48,067 nt of DNA. It comes from an uncultured Clostridia bacterium (GTDB lineage: Bacteria > Bacillota > Clostridia > Christensenellales > UBA3700). This document shows positions 1 through 7,700 of this stretch, piece by piece; position 1 is the first letter of the stretch; each line of letters opens with the position of its first letter. The stretch covers positions 1 through 48,067 of the forward strand of contig CAMWVR010000005.1 of the NCBI GenBank assembly GCA_947177795.1, read 5' to 3'. Both the position numbers and the translations under genes were made by a program. Below the pieces are notes generated by a model that saw nothing but the letters and a program-made list of their open reading frames with translations, did no database searches and had not been told where the DNA came from.

Positions 1-231
1 CGTCAAACTCCGCTTTGCCTAAGTCACGTACGGCAAGTACGCTCCTGTCGTCAAATGCTCGCTTTCCTTGTCTTGCTCGCTTCTAACCGCCGAGGAATAA
101 AGTAAACAGTGTGTCGTGATACTTCGTCAAACTCCGCTTTGCCTAAGTCACGTACGGCAAGTACGCTCCTGTCGTCAAAGCTCGCTTTCCTTGTCTTGCT
201 CGCTTCTAGCACCGAGGTATAAAGTAAATAA
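1..231. repeat. Tandem 124-bp repeat, about 1.9 copies
   Basis: A unit beginning CGTCAAACTCCGCTTTGCC starts at 1 and again at 125. The two copies are nearly identical for about 90 bases (one single-base indel near the CAAATGCTCG/CAAAGCTCG junction) and then drift. The core contains CGTACGGCAAGTACG. No plausible gene is present, and the left edge is cut by the window. Shorter, more diverged relatives of the same layout occur at 3389-3470 and 30740-30820, so this belongs to a dispersed intergenic family. Confidence 0.85.
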
Positions 232-288
232 TTCGTCGGACATTGATTAACGCTTGAATAAAAAATATCAAAAAAATTAAAAAAACCG

Positions 289-317
289 TTGACAAACGGC
301 GTTGTATGGCGTAATAT
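289..317 (+). promoter_or_regulatory. Promoter of the T-box/trpB transcript
   Basis: TTGACA at 289-294 and TAATAT at 312-317 are separated by exactly 17 bases, a near-consensus sigma-A promoter. Transcription should begin near 324, giving a leader of about 270 nt before trpB, which matches the T-box found there. Confidence 0.85.
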
Positions 318-323
318 GTAAAT

Positions 324-565
324 AACTTAATAGTGTTTACACAAACCGTTGAGAAAGAAGAGTACCTATCAAAGGAGAACTTTACAGAGAGTTGCAGGCG
401 GTGAGATGCAATGAGTTGTCGGATAGCGAATGGACTTTTGAGGGCAGAGTAATGTCTGACGGAATCCCCTCGTTAGTGGGAAGATGCGTGGTGGCGCATT
501 AGGGTGGCATAAAAACAAGACGCAACGGTCTTGTCCCAATTATCGGGGACAAGGCTTTTATTTTT
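324..565 (+). promoter_or_regulatory. T-box riboswitch, tryptophan specifier (UGG)
   Basis: The leader shows the T-box signature in order. An AGTA of the specifier-loop E motif lies near 360. The 3' side of stem I reads GAA followed by TGG (431-433), the Trp specifier codon, then a purine. The conserved AGGGTGGC (501-508) has a UGGC bulge able to pair with a GCCA tRNA end, as expected for tRNA-Trp. An intrinsic terminator follows at 530-565. Known role: uncharged tRNA binds and stabilises the antiterminator so the downstream gene is read. The downstream gene is trpB, which fits the specifier. The usual ACCGCG after the T-box UGGN is not preserved, so the antiterminator is somewhat divergent. 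Confidence 0.88.
530..565 (+). terminator. T-box attenuator terminator
   Basis: CTTGTCCC (530-537) pairs with GGGACAAG (546-553), followed by a T-rich tract (TTTTATTTTT). This is the terminator half of the T-box switch, ending about 28 bases before trpB. Confidence 0.85.
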
Positions 566-592
566 GTAAAAAGTATATAGGAGGACGAAAAA

Positions 593-1963
593 ATGACAAA
601 AATACCGCACAGATTTTACTTGACAGAGGATCAGATGCCTACGCAATGGTATAATCTCAGAGCAGATATGAAAGACCAGCCGGATCCATTGCTCAATCCC
701 GCTACGGGCGAGCCTGTCGACGAGAAGGATCTGTATCCCATATTCTGCGAAAAACTTGCTCATCAAGAATTAGACTGCGAGACGAGATATATAGATATAC
801 CAGAAGAGATCTTGGATATGTACAAGATCTACAGACCGTCGCCCCTTTGCAGAGCTTACAATCTCGAGAAGGCTCTCGGCACTCCCGCAAAGATATATTA
901 TAAATTCGAGGGCAACAATACCTCGGGCAGTCACAAACTCAATTCGGCAATTGCTCAAGCGTATTACGCAAAAGAGCAAGGTTTGACTTCGCTCACCACG
1001 GAGACGGGAGCGGGACAATGGGGTACGGCTTTGTCGGAAGCGTGCTCGTATTTTGGACTTCCGCTCGATATATTTATGGTAAAAGTATCCTATGAGCAAA
1101 AGCCTTTCCGCAAGGCGGTAATGCAAGTTTTTGACGGCAACGTAATCCCGTCGCCGTCGACGACTACTCAAATAGGCAAAAAGATTTTGGCAGACAATCC
1201 CAACACTTCGGGATCGCTCGGTTGCGCAATATCCGAGGCTGTCGAAAAGGCTGTGAGCACCGAGGGATGCAGATACGTTCTCGGCAGCGTACTCAACCAA
1301 GTTTTGTTGCATCAATCTATCATAGGACTCGAGAGTAAAAAGGCAATGGAGATACTCGGCGAGTATCCCGACGTAGTAGTAGGTTGCGCAGGCGGCGGAT
1401 CCAACCTCGGCGGTCTTATCGCTGCCTTTATGCAAGATAAACTTCTCGGCAAAAAGAATACGAGATTCGTTGCGGTAGAGCCTGCTTCATGCCCTTCGTT
1501 TACGAGAGGTAAGTACGCTTACGATTACTGCGATACTGGCAAGATTACGCCGCTTGCAAAGATGTATACTCTCGGCAGCGGATTTATCCCGTCGGCAAAT
1601 CACGCAGGCGGTTTGAGATATCACGGAATGTCGCCGATACTGTCCAAACTCTATCACGACGGATATATGGAAGCCGTATCTTACGAGCAGACCAAAGTCT
1701 TTGAGGCGGCAGTACAGTTTGCAAAGTGCGAGACGATATTGCCGGCTCCGGAATCTGCGCATGCGATCAAAGGCGCAATCGACGAGGCTTTGAAGTGCAA
1801 AGAAAGCGGAGAAGCAAAGACGATACTCTTTGGATTGACGGGTACGGGCTATTTTGATATGAAAGCGTACTCCGAATATCTTGCGGGCAATATGACGGAT
1901 TATATTCCCTCAGACGCCGATTTGCAAAAAGGCTTTGATACCTTGCCGAATATCAATAAATAA
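593..1963 (+). CDS. trpB: Tryptophan synthase beta chain, TrpB2 type
   Basis: PLP enzyme joining indole and L-serine to make L-tryptophan in the cytoplasm. At 456 aa it is longer than the usual ~400-aa TrpB1 and has the TrpB2 N-terminal region (PTQWYNL near residue 16, PTPL-equivalent RPSPL near 82). The PLP lysine lies in GSHKLNSA (about residues 112-119), the indole-side motif is TETGAGQWG (about 137-145), and the phosphate loop is GCAGGGSNLGG (about 264-274). The start has an AGGAGG ribosome site 7 bases upstream. No trpA or other trp gene lies in the window, so it probably works alone, salvaging indole as proposed for TrpB2 proteins. It is controlled by the Trp T-box just upstream and followed directly by a terminator, so it is largely monocistronic. 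Confidence 0.95.
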   Translation: MTKIPHRFYLTEDQMPTQWYNLRADMKDQPDPLLNPATGEPVDEKDLYPIFCEKLAHQELDCETRYIDIPEEILDMYKIYRPSPLCRAYNLEKALGTPAKIYYKFEGNNTSGSHKLNSAIAQAYYAKEQGLTSLTTETGAGQWGTALSEACSYFGLPLDIFMVKVSYEQKPFRKAVMQVFDGNVIPSPSTTTQIGKKILADNPNTSGSLGCAISEAVEKAVSTEGCRYVLGSVLNQVLLHQSIIGLESKKAMEILGEYPDVVVGCAGGGSNLGGLIAAFMQDKLLGKKNTRFVAVEPASCPSFTRGKYAYDYCDTGKITPLAKMYTLGSGFIPSANHAGGLRYHGMSPILSKLYHDGYMEAVSYEQTKVFEAAVQFAKCETILPAPESAHAIKGAIDEALKCKESGEAKTILFGLTGTGYFDMKAYSEYLAGNMTDYIPSDADLQKGFDTLPNINK

Positions 1964-1971
1964 TCAAAATT

Positions 1972-2000
1972 ACGGCGGTTGGCGACAACCGCCGTTTTTT
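1972..2000 (+). terminator. Intrinsic terminator after trpB
   Basis: ACGGCGGTTG (1972-1981) and CAACCGCCGT (1986-1995) form a 10-bp stem with a GCGA-type loop followed by TTTTTT. The ribosome site of the next gene begins only a few bases later, so any expression of the cupin from this promoter needs read-through. Confidence 0.9.
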
Positions 2001-2013
2001 AAAGGAGAGAGAA

Positions 2014-2337
2014 ATGCAAAAGTTTACGCCGCCCGATCATATCGGATTCGAGGCGCTTAAGTTGTTTGGAGAAAACGGCAAGATCATCGACGGCTCGCTT
2101 GCCTATATACAGCCAAGCGGAGGCGGACCGACGCAAGCGCATACGCACGTCCACGACCATTTGTTTGCCGTGTTAGAGGGCGAGGCAAAGATCTTGCTTG
2201 ATAAAGAATGCGTCGTGATCAAAAAAGGCGAGAGCTTTTTAGTCGACGGCGGAATTCCTCATTCTGTGTGGAATAATTGTCAAGACTTGACGGTGATGAT
2301 TGGAATAAACGTGAATAAATGTGTCAAGAGTGAGTAA
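2014..2337 (+). CDS. Small single-domain cupin protein
   Basis: 107 aa, one cupin beta-barrel. The first cupin motif is visible as H-x-H-x(3)-H (HTHVHDH near residues 45-51) followed by E near residue 57, and the second motif as PHSVWNN (His near 90). These residues would bind a metal. No signal peptide. A good AAAGGAGAG ribosome site precedes the ATG. It follows the trpB terminator by 14 bp. Small stand-alone cupins act as isomerases, dioxygenases or sugar-binding modules, and nothing here says which. A link to tryptophan metabolism is only suggested by position. Confidence 0.85.
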   Translation: MQKFTPPDHIGFEALKLFGENGKIIDGSLAYIQPSGGGPTQAHTHVHDHLFAVLEGEAKILLDKECVVIKKGESFLVDGGIPHSVWNNCQDLTVMIGINVNKCVKSE

Positions 2338-2395
2338 AAATTATGAAAAATGTTTTACAGTTAACACATAATTTCCTAAAATTATTTAATATGTG

Positions 2396-2425
2396 TTGAC
2401 TACGTTGATTTGTTTAGGGTATAAT
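2396..2425 (+). promoter_or_regulatory. Promoter of the kinase-fold gene
   Basis: TTGACT at 2396-2401 and a perfect TATAAT at 2420-2425 with 18-bp spacing. The -10 box overlaps the in-frame ATG at 2424, which therefore cannot be the translation start of this transcript. Confidence 0.75.
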
Positions 2426-2438
2426 GTACCCGAAATAT

Positions 2439-3116
2439 ATGAGAAGTTATAAAATAATTTCCGAGCTGTCCTCAAAACTTAAAAAAGTGTATAAGGTCGA
2501 AAGCGAAAATTCCGTCTTTATACTCAAAGAATACGAAAGCGTTGAGGACGCCGAGAAAGAAATGCAGATTGCCAAACAAGTAGCCCTGACAGGTTATGCA
2601 CCTAAGATAATAGACTATCAAGACGATTTGGTGTTGTATGAATATATCGAGGGCGAGAACTTTTGCGACGTATTCAGACAGGCTACGATGACCGACGACG
2701 TTGAAGCTATGGAACTTTTGGCGACAAGATTATCGATTTTTTTGCAAATCATATATTCGTTTACCGACAAAGTTATGAAAGATATCGACTTCAGCAATTA
2801 CGTCGTCAAGGACGGAAGAGTCGTGGGAGTCGACTTCTCAAAAGTGGATGAAGGTATGCCGTACGAAGACGTGGCAAGCGCAATAGCCTTTGCGTTGATG
2901 AACAGCGCCGGACAGTATTACGATTGTTATCCGTTTGTATATAAGTTGTTGTCTTGTTTCAAGCTTGAGATGATGGACGTCATCAACGAAGTTAAGGCAA
3001 GATTAAAACAACGGGCAAGTCAAGCAGGAGCATGGAATGATATCGACATCGATATGCTTGTAGACGGACTTGTCAATTTTGATAGGAAAGGTGTTGATTG
3101 GCGAAAGTTGATCTAA
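2439..3116 (+). CDS. Protein-kinase-fold (aminoglycoside/Kdo kinase-like) protein
   Basis: About 225 aa from the ATG at 2439. The longer reading frame from 2424 overlaps the -10 box and is rejected. Kinase-fold landmarks are visible: a beta3 lysine in FILKEY (about residue 31), a hinge-like LYEYIEGE (about 69-76), a catalytic loop DIDFSN with Asp and Asn five apart (about 115-120), and a metal-binding Asp in VGVDF (about 132). The family includes small-molecule phosphotransferases and RIO/Bud32-like kinases; the substrate cannot be told. There is no ribosome site and the predicted leader is only about 7 nt, so translation may be nearly leaderless. It is 25 bp upstream of an XRE repressor and probably co-transcribed with it. 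Confidence 0.7.
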   Translation: MRSYKIISELSSKLKKVYKVESENSVFILKEYESVEDAEKEMQIAKQVALTGYAPKIIDYQDDLVLYEYIEGENFCDVFRQATMTDDVEAMELLATRLSIFLQIIYSFTDKVMKDIDFSNYVVKDGRVVGVDFSKVDEGMPYEDVASAIAFALMNSAGQYYDCYPFVYKLLSCFKLEMMDVINEVKARLKQRASQAGAWNDIDIDMLVDGLVNFDRKGVDWRKLI

Positions 3117-3141
3117 TATAAAATTTTAGGAGGTATGTATA

Positions 3142-3360
3142 ATGAAATTCGCAGAGAGATTGAAGGAGCAAAGACTTATCAACGGTTACAACCAAGAATA
3201 TTTGGCTAAGTACATGCAGGTATCTCAAGTGTCTATCAGCAATTGGGAGAGAGGCGTCAAAGAGCCTAGTTACCAAGCGTTGATAGATCTCAGCAACTTG
3301 TTTGGAAAGTCTACCGATTATATGTTGGGTCTCAAAGACGACGACAGCAAGAATATGTGA
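3142..3360 (+). CDS. XRE-family helix-turn-helix regulator
   Basis: 72 aa, almost entirely one HTH_3 domain: FAERLKEQR, then the helix-turn-helix NQEYLAKYMQVSQVSISNWE (about residues 18-37), then LIDLSNLFGKSTDYMLG. DNA-binding repressor or activator of unknown target, cytoplasmic. TAGGAGGT ribosome site 8 bases before the ATG. It follows the kinase-fold gene closely, so one transcript is likely. Confidence 0.93.
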   Translation: MKFAERLKEQRLINGYNQEYLAKYMQVSQVSISNWERGVKEPSYQALIDLSNLFGKSTDYMLGLKDDDSKNM

Positions 3361-3370
3361 CAGTATTCTG

Positions 3371-3500
3371 CGAGTAAGAAGGTGTCATAAGTTTTCGCGG
3401 CAATAATGCTTTCTATACATCTTCAAACTCGCTTGACGTACATAGAGTACGACTTCACTCGTTTTCATCGTAAAGAAAACATTCTTACTCGTGAAAACCT
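3371..3500. repeat. Dispersed intergenic repeat, family 1
   Basis: The stretch around 3389-3470 (GGCAATAATGCTTTCTATAC, then CTTCAAACTCGCTTGACGTA and GAGTACGACTTCACTCGTTT) aligns by eye over about 80 bases with 30740-30820 and, more loosely, with the tandem repeat at 1-231. The flanks CGAGTAAGAA (3371-3380) and TTCTTACTCG (3482-3491) form an inverted repeat that closes the unit. No gene is seen in 3361-3658. Confidence 0.7.
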
Positions 3501-3503
3501 TAA

Positions 3504-3538
3504 GCCACTTCCTACTCGTAGAATGGGAGTGGCTTTTT
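3504..3538 (+). terminator. Terminator, copy 1 of a duplicated pair
   Basis: GCCACT (3504-3509) pairs with AGTGGC (3528-3533), extended by further pairing inside, followed by TTTTT. Probably ends the kinase-fold/XRE transcript. The same sequence recurs about 110 bp downstream. Confidence 0.75.
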
Positions 3539-3612
3539 GTTTTAGCATTTAACTATCACTTATCTTGCTCAACGAGGTTATAGCAAAAACCAAAAAATTA
3601 ATTATAAATTAC

Positions 3613-3650
3613 GCCACTTCCTACTCGTAGAATGGAAGTGGTTTTTTGTT
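3613..3650 (+). terminator. Terminator, copy 2 of a duplicated pair
   Basis: CCACTT...AAGTGG with the same internal CCTACTCGTAGAATGG and the same following T-tract and TAGCATTTA as copy 1 at 3504. It lies directly downstream of the stop of the minus-strand methyltransferase gene, so the pair separates the two convergent units. Confidence 0.7.
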
Positions 3651-3658
3651 TATAGCAT

Positions 3659-4378
3659 TTACCGATTATACATTGCTTTAGCTTCATGCGTCATATTGCC
3701 GTCTTCGTCGTAGACGACGAGCTTTTCGACGTTGAGGGAATGTTTGCCTTGCTTTTTGCAAGTGAGCACAAAGGTATCTGCCTTTTTGGATATTTTGGGG
3801 TATATCAGAGTCAAAGTCTTGGGAATGAGCTTGTTTTGAGAGCAATAAGTGATTGCTTCCGCCATACGGCTTGTCTTGTGGATGATATAGAATGCGCCGC
3901 CGAATTTGAGTATCTGCGATGCGCTTAGAATTATACCTTCGAGGTCGCACACGCTCTCGTGTCGAGAAAGCGCAATTTGCGGGCTTTCTCTTTTTTCGCC
4001 GCTGTCGGCGGAGAAGTACGGCGGATTGCAGACGACTACTTGCACACTTTCTTTGCCAAGCGTGGCGGGCGCGTCGGCGATATTTTTGTTGAGTATCGTT
4101 ATTTTGTCTTGCAGATTATTGAGCTCGACGTTCTTGACGGCGAGGTCGGCTACTTCTTTTTGGAGTTCTATGCCTATGACCTTTTCGCAAGGCGTCTTTG
4201 CGGTAAGCAACAGAGAAATCACGCCGTTGCCGCAGCCGAAATCCACTATCGTATCTCCTCGGCTGCATCTCACGGTGTTGGCAAGAAGCACGGCGTCGGA
4301 AGTGAAGCAATATCCGTCGGTGTATTGCAAGATTTTAAGTCCTTTGCATTGCAAATCGTCAAGTCTCAAATTGCTCAT
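3659..4378 (-). CDS. TrmN6-family tRNA adenine-N6 methyltransferase
   Basis: 239 aa, SAM-dependent methyltransferase of the TrmN6/YfiC (COG4123) family, whose characterised member methylates A37 of tRNA-Val. The N-terminal family region TDGYCFTSDAVLLAN (about residues 20-34) is present, motif I is DFGCGNG (about 46-52), and the catalytic N6-adenine motif is NPPY (about 118-121). Length is normal. The start is supported by the family N-terminus, but no ribosome site precedes it, and the best promoter (4385-4414) would place the RNA start at or next to the ATG. It diverges from rubredoxin. Confidence 0.88.
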   Translation of the reverse strand: MSNLRLDDLQCKGLKILQYTDGYCFTSDAVLLANTVRCSRGDTIVDFGCGNGVISLLLTAKTPCEKVIGIELQKEVADLAVKNVELNNLQDKITILNKNIADAPATLGKESVQVVVCNPPYFSADSGEKRESPQIALSRHESVCDLEGIILSASQILKFGGAFYIIHKTSRMAEAITYCSQNKLIPKTLTLIYPKISKKADTFVLTCKKQGKHSLNVEKLVVYDEDGNMTHEAKAMYNR

Positions 4379-4384
4379 ACAATG

Positions 4385-4414
4385 ATTTTACAATATATTT
4401 ATGATATTAGTCAA
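4385..4414 (-). promoter_or_regulatory. Promoter candidate for the methyltransferase
   Basis: On the minus strand TTGACT (4414-4409) and TAAAAT (4390-4385) are 18 bp apart. Transcription from it would begin within a base or two of the ATG at 4378. Confidence 0.5.
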
Positions 4415-4433
4415 AATAAAATTGTGATTTGTA

Positions 4434-4462
4434 TTTACAAAATGTAAAAAATTGGATAGAAT
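4434..4462 (+). promoter_or_regulatory. Rubredoxin promoter with overlapping palindrome
   Basis: TTTACA (4434-4439) and TAGAAT (4457-4462) with 17-bp spacing. The -35 box is half of a perfect palindrome TTTACA-AAA-TGTAAA (4434-4448), a candidate operator. Confidence 0.65.
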
Positions 4463-4491
4463 TATATTATCAACCAACAGGAGGTAGCGAT

Positions 4492-4647
4492 ATGAAATAC
4501 GTTTGCAGCGTTTGCGGATGGGAATATGACGAGGAAGTAGGCAGCGAAGAACTTGGTATAGCTCCCGGCACGAAGTGGGAAGACCTTGAAGACGATTTTT
4601 CTTGTCCGCTTTGCGGAGTGGGAAAAGACGACTTTTCTCAAGAGTAA
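4492..4647 (+). CDS. Rubredoxin
   Basis: 51 aa from the ATG at 4492, chosen because an AGGAGG site lies just upstream and the family starts here; a longer frame from 4429 runs through the promoter. Small cytoplasmic one-electron carrier with an Fe(Cys)4 centre. The ligands are visible as C5-x2-C8 (CSVCGWEYD) and C38-x2-C41 (CPLCGVGKDDF). In anaerobes it feeds rubrerythrin, superoxide reductase or flavodiiron proteins; none of these is in the window. Monocistronic, bounded by its own promoter and terminator. Confidence 0.97.
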   Translation: MKYVCSVCGWEYDEEVGSEELGIAPGTKWEDLEDDFSCPLCGVGKDDFSQE

Positions 4648-4670
4648 AATTGCGCAGTGTCAATAATACA

Positions 4671-4706
4671 AACGGGCGTATTCGATATTCGGATGCGCCC
4701 GTTTAG
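4671..4706 (+). terminator. Terminator after rubredoxin
   Basis: AACGGGCG (4671-4678) pairs with CGCCCGTT (4696-4703), with additional pairing of the ATTCGATATTCGGAT interior. The T-tract is short. Confidence 0.7.
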
Positions 4707-4730
4707 TTGTCGCCAACCAAAATCATAAAC

Positions 4731-4759
4731 TTGACAACGCACTATACGGGTGCTAAAAT
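4731..4759 (+). promoter_or_regulatory. Promoter of the helicase-nuclease gene
   Basis: TTGACA (4731-4736) and TAAAAT (4754-4759) with 17-bp spacing and an extended -10 TGC. It lies inside the longest reading frame (from 4707) and so fixes the translation start downstream, at 4797. Confidence 0.8.
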
Positions 4760-4796
4760 TATATGTAAGAGTTTTAATGCAAATCAAGGAAGAGTT

Positions 4797-7700
4797 ATGA
4801 AAGAAAAACTTGCAAAATTGACTGAATTATTGCTTGATACGGGCAAGCGCAACAATCTTATCAATTTCAGAGACAACAAGAGCAATACTCTCGAGGTCGT
4901 TTATCCCGACTTCGATACGCTTTTTCACAAGGCGGACGGCAACGTCGTGTTTGAGGTGTTCGACCCGCAAATCGACGTCGACGATTTTGATGACAGAATA
5001 AGCGAAGCGAAACTCAAAGAAAAGCTCAAAGATAAGTTTAAATACATAGACAATTATACCAAGAAGATAAAGAAAGCTAATCAGATACTCGTATACAACA
5101 AGGACGTTACGCCTATCAAGGCGTTGAGGGGTATCGAGAAGAGGGCGAGGATCGCCATTGAGGAGACGGGTGTCAATATTGCGCACATGGCGTTTGGTTT
5201 TGTCACGTGGCACGAAGACAACGATCCCAACGCGCTTTACGATGCGCCGATATTGCTCGTTCCCATAAGCCTTTCCAAGGCGTCAAGCGTCGACCCATAC
5301 CGCATCAAGGTAAACGGCGACGATATGATTCTCAATCCGACTTTTGCTTACAAGCTGCAAAGCGATTACAAGATCGAGTTGCCCGAGTACGACGACGAGG
5401 GTATCGACGGATATTTGCAAAAAATCGAGGAGCTTGTGAGTAAACTGCAATGGCAAGTGTGCAAGGTATGCAAGATAGGTCTTTTCTCTTTCCTTAAAAT
5501 CAATATGTATATGGACCTCAAGGACAACGCCGACGCAGTCTTACAAAACTCCAACGTGAGGTCGCTGTTGGGAGACGGGCGCGCCTCAGCATTCGGGCAA
5601 AAACTCAAAGAGGCGCAGTTCAACGTCGTCGACGCCGATTCTTCTCAGCTCAAAGCCGTGGAAATGGCCAAAGCGGGCGAGAGTTTCGTATTGCAAGGAC
5701 CGCCGGGAACGGGCAAGAGCCAGACTATCACAAATATCATCGCCGAGTGCATGGGCGACGGCAAGAAAGTGCTTTTCGTGTCCGAAAAACTTGCGGCTCT
5801 CGACGTGGTGTACAACAAACTTAAGCAAGCGGGACTTGAAGATTTTTGTTTGCAGTTGCACTCGCACAAGGCAAACAAGCGTGATTTCATACAGGAGTTG
5901 TGCCGAGTGATGCGGCTCAACAAGAGCGGAGTATCCTCAAAGGCTGTCGAAGAAGAGGACAGACTCAACAAGTCGCATATCATTCTCGACAATTACGTCG
6001 ACGTGTTGCACCGTCCCAACGACGTGATTGGCAAGTCGCTTTACGAGCTTGTCGAAGAGGTATGCGCATGCCAAAGTTCGACGAGGCTTGATTTCTTCGT
6101 CGACGGCATAGAGAGCAAAGGCGACGATTATATAAAGACTGCCGCAGACCTTTTGGACAATTATGCAGACTATACTTCGTCGGTGGGATATGATTACAAG
6201 TCCAATCCTTGGTACGGCTATATCAACGAAGACGGGTCTTATCAGCAAAAGTTCAAGACGAAATCGTCTTTGGAAAACCTTGTCAAAAAGCTCAAAAACT
6301 CAACTATACTTGCGCAAAAACTCTCCAAGGATTACGGCGTCAACGGCGCAATCAATCTCGAGCAACTCGGCTTATATTCAAAGCTGTTTGCATTGCTTGC
6401 AAGTTCACAATACGTCTCGGGAGAGTTGTTTGACAAAAGGACTTTTAGAGCGACGGCGGAGAGAGTCGTCAAATTGCGTCCGATAGCCGACCAAATAAAG
6501 AATCTTGAAGACGCCGTAAAGGCAAACTACGGTCAAGATATATTCAAGCTCGACGCTGCGCATGCCGACTCGGTTTTGCAAAAAAACAGCGGAGCATTCT
6601 CAAGACTTTTCTCAAAAGAATATAAGGGACTCTCTAGCGAGATAAAGAGATGCGCCAAAAACGGCAAAGTAAGCTATAAGGATGCGCTTGCGCTGACAAA
6701 GCTTTTGCTTGAATACAACGCAAAGGTCGCCGAGTTTGCGAAGTTGGAAGAGGGCGTAAAACAAAAGCTGTCTTCGCATTATGACGGCGTAAATTCCGAT
6801 TGGGATAGGCTTGACAAAGAACTCGCCGCTCTCAAGGAGTTGATTTCAAAGATAGAGGATTTCGGCAACCTTGCCGATATCTGCGCAGACGAATACGCTT
6901 ATGACAGAGAAGAGATGAGCGCTCTTGCCAAAGATATAGGCGCATTGATTGCAAGCGTCGAGAGCGAGGAAGCCGTCGAATATTTTGACAAAGATATATT
7001 CGATATTTTTACCGCTCCTTACGAAGACGCAGACAAAAAGCTGAACGGCTGTCTGTCAAACTTCGACGCGCTCGACAGTTGGATCAGGTTTATTGGCTTA
7101 CTTAAGGCAATGGAGAAAAATTGCTTGACTGCGTTTATCGACGTCGCCGTCAAAGAAGAGATATTGCCTCAAGACTTGAGCGAAGTATTCAAAAAGGTAT
7201 TCTACAGTCAATGGATTGATTTGATTATTCAAAGAGAAGAGTTTCTCAAAGTTTTGCCGAGAGTAGCTCACGACAAGACGGTCAATATCTTTTGTGAAAA
7301 GGACGTGCGAGGTTTTGAGATAAGCAAGGCTAAAATCAGAGCGGCGCTGTCGGCGTTGCGTCCCGACTTGAGTTTGGTTGCGCCGGGGAGCGCAGTTGCC
7401 AATCTTCTCAACGAGGGCGGCAAAAAGCGCAGACAAAAGCCGATCAGAACTTTGATGTCGCAGATAAGAGAACTTGCTCAAAATCTCAAACCTTGCTTCT
7501 TGATGTCGCCGCTCAGCGTAAGCACTTTCTTGACGCCCGACGTCAAGTTTGACTTGGTCGTATTCGACGAGGCGTCGCAGATATTCCCGCAAGACGCGAT
7601 AGGCGCTATATACAGAGCCAAGCAGCTTATCGTCGTGGGCGACAGCAAGCAGATGCCGCCGAGCAATTTCTTCACGTCTGTGGTAGATGTAGAGGATTAT

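Noticed and set aside
1..231. Possible CRISPR array
   Set aside because: Only two long units of 124 bp that match over nearly their whole length, with no spacers.
770..1435. 221-aa open frame antisense to trpB
   Set aside because: Shadow of a well-supported gene, Arg/Ser-rich composition typical of a shadow frame.
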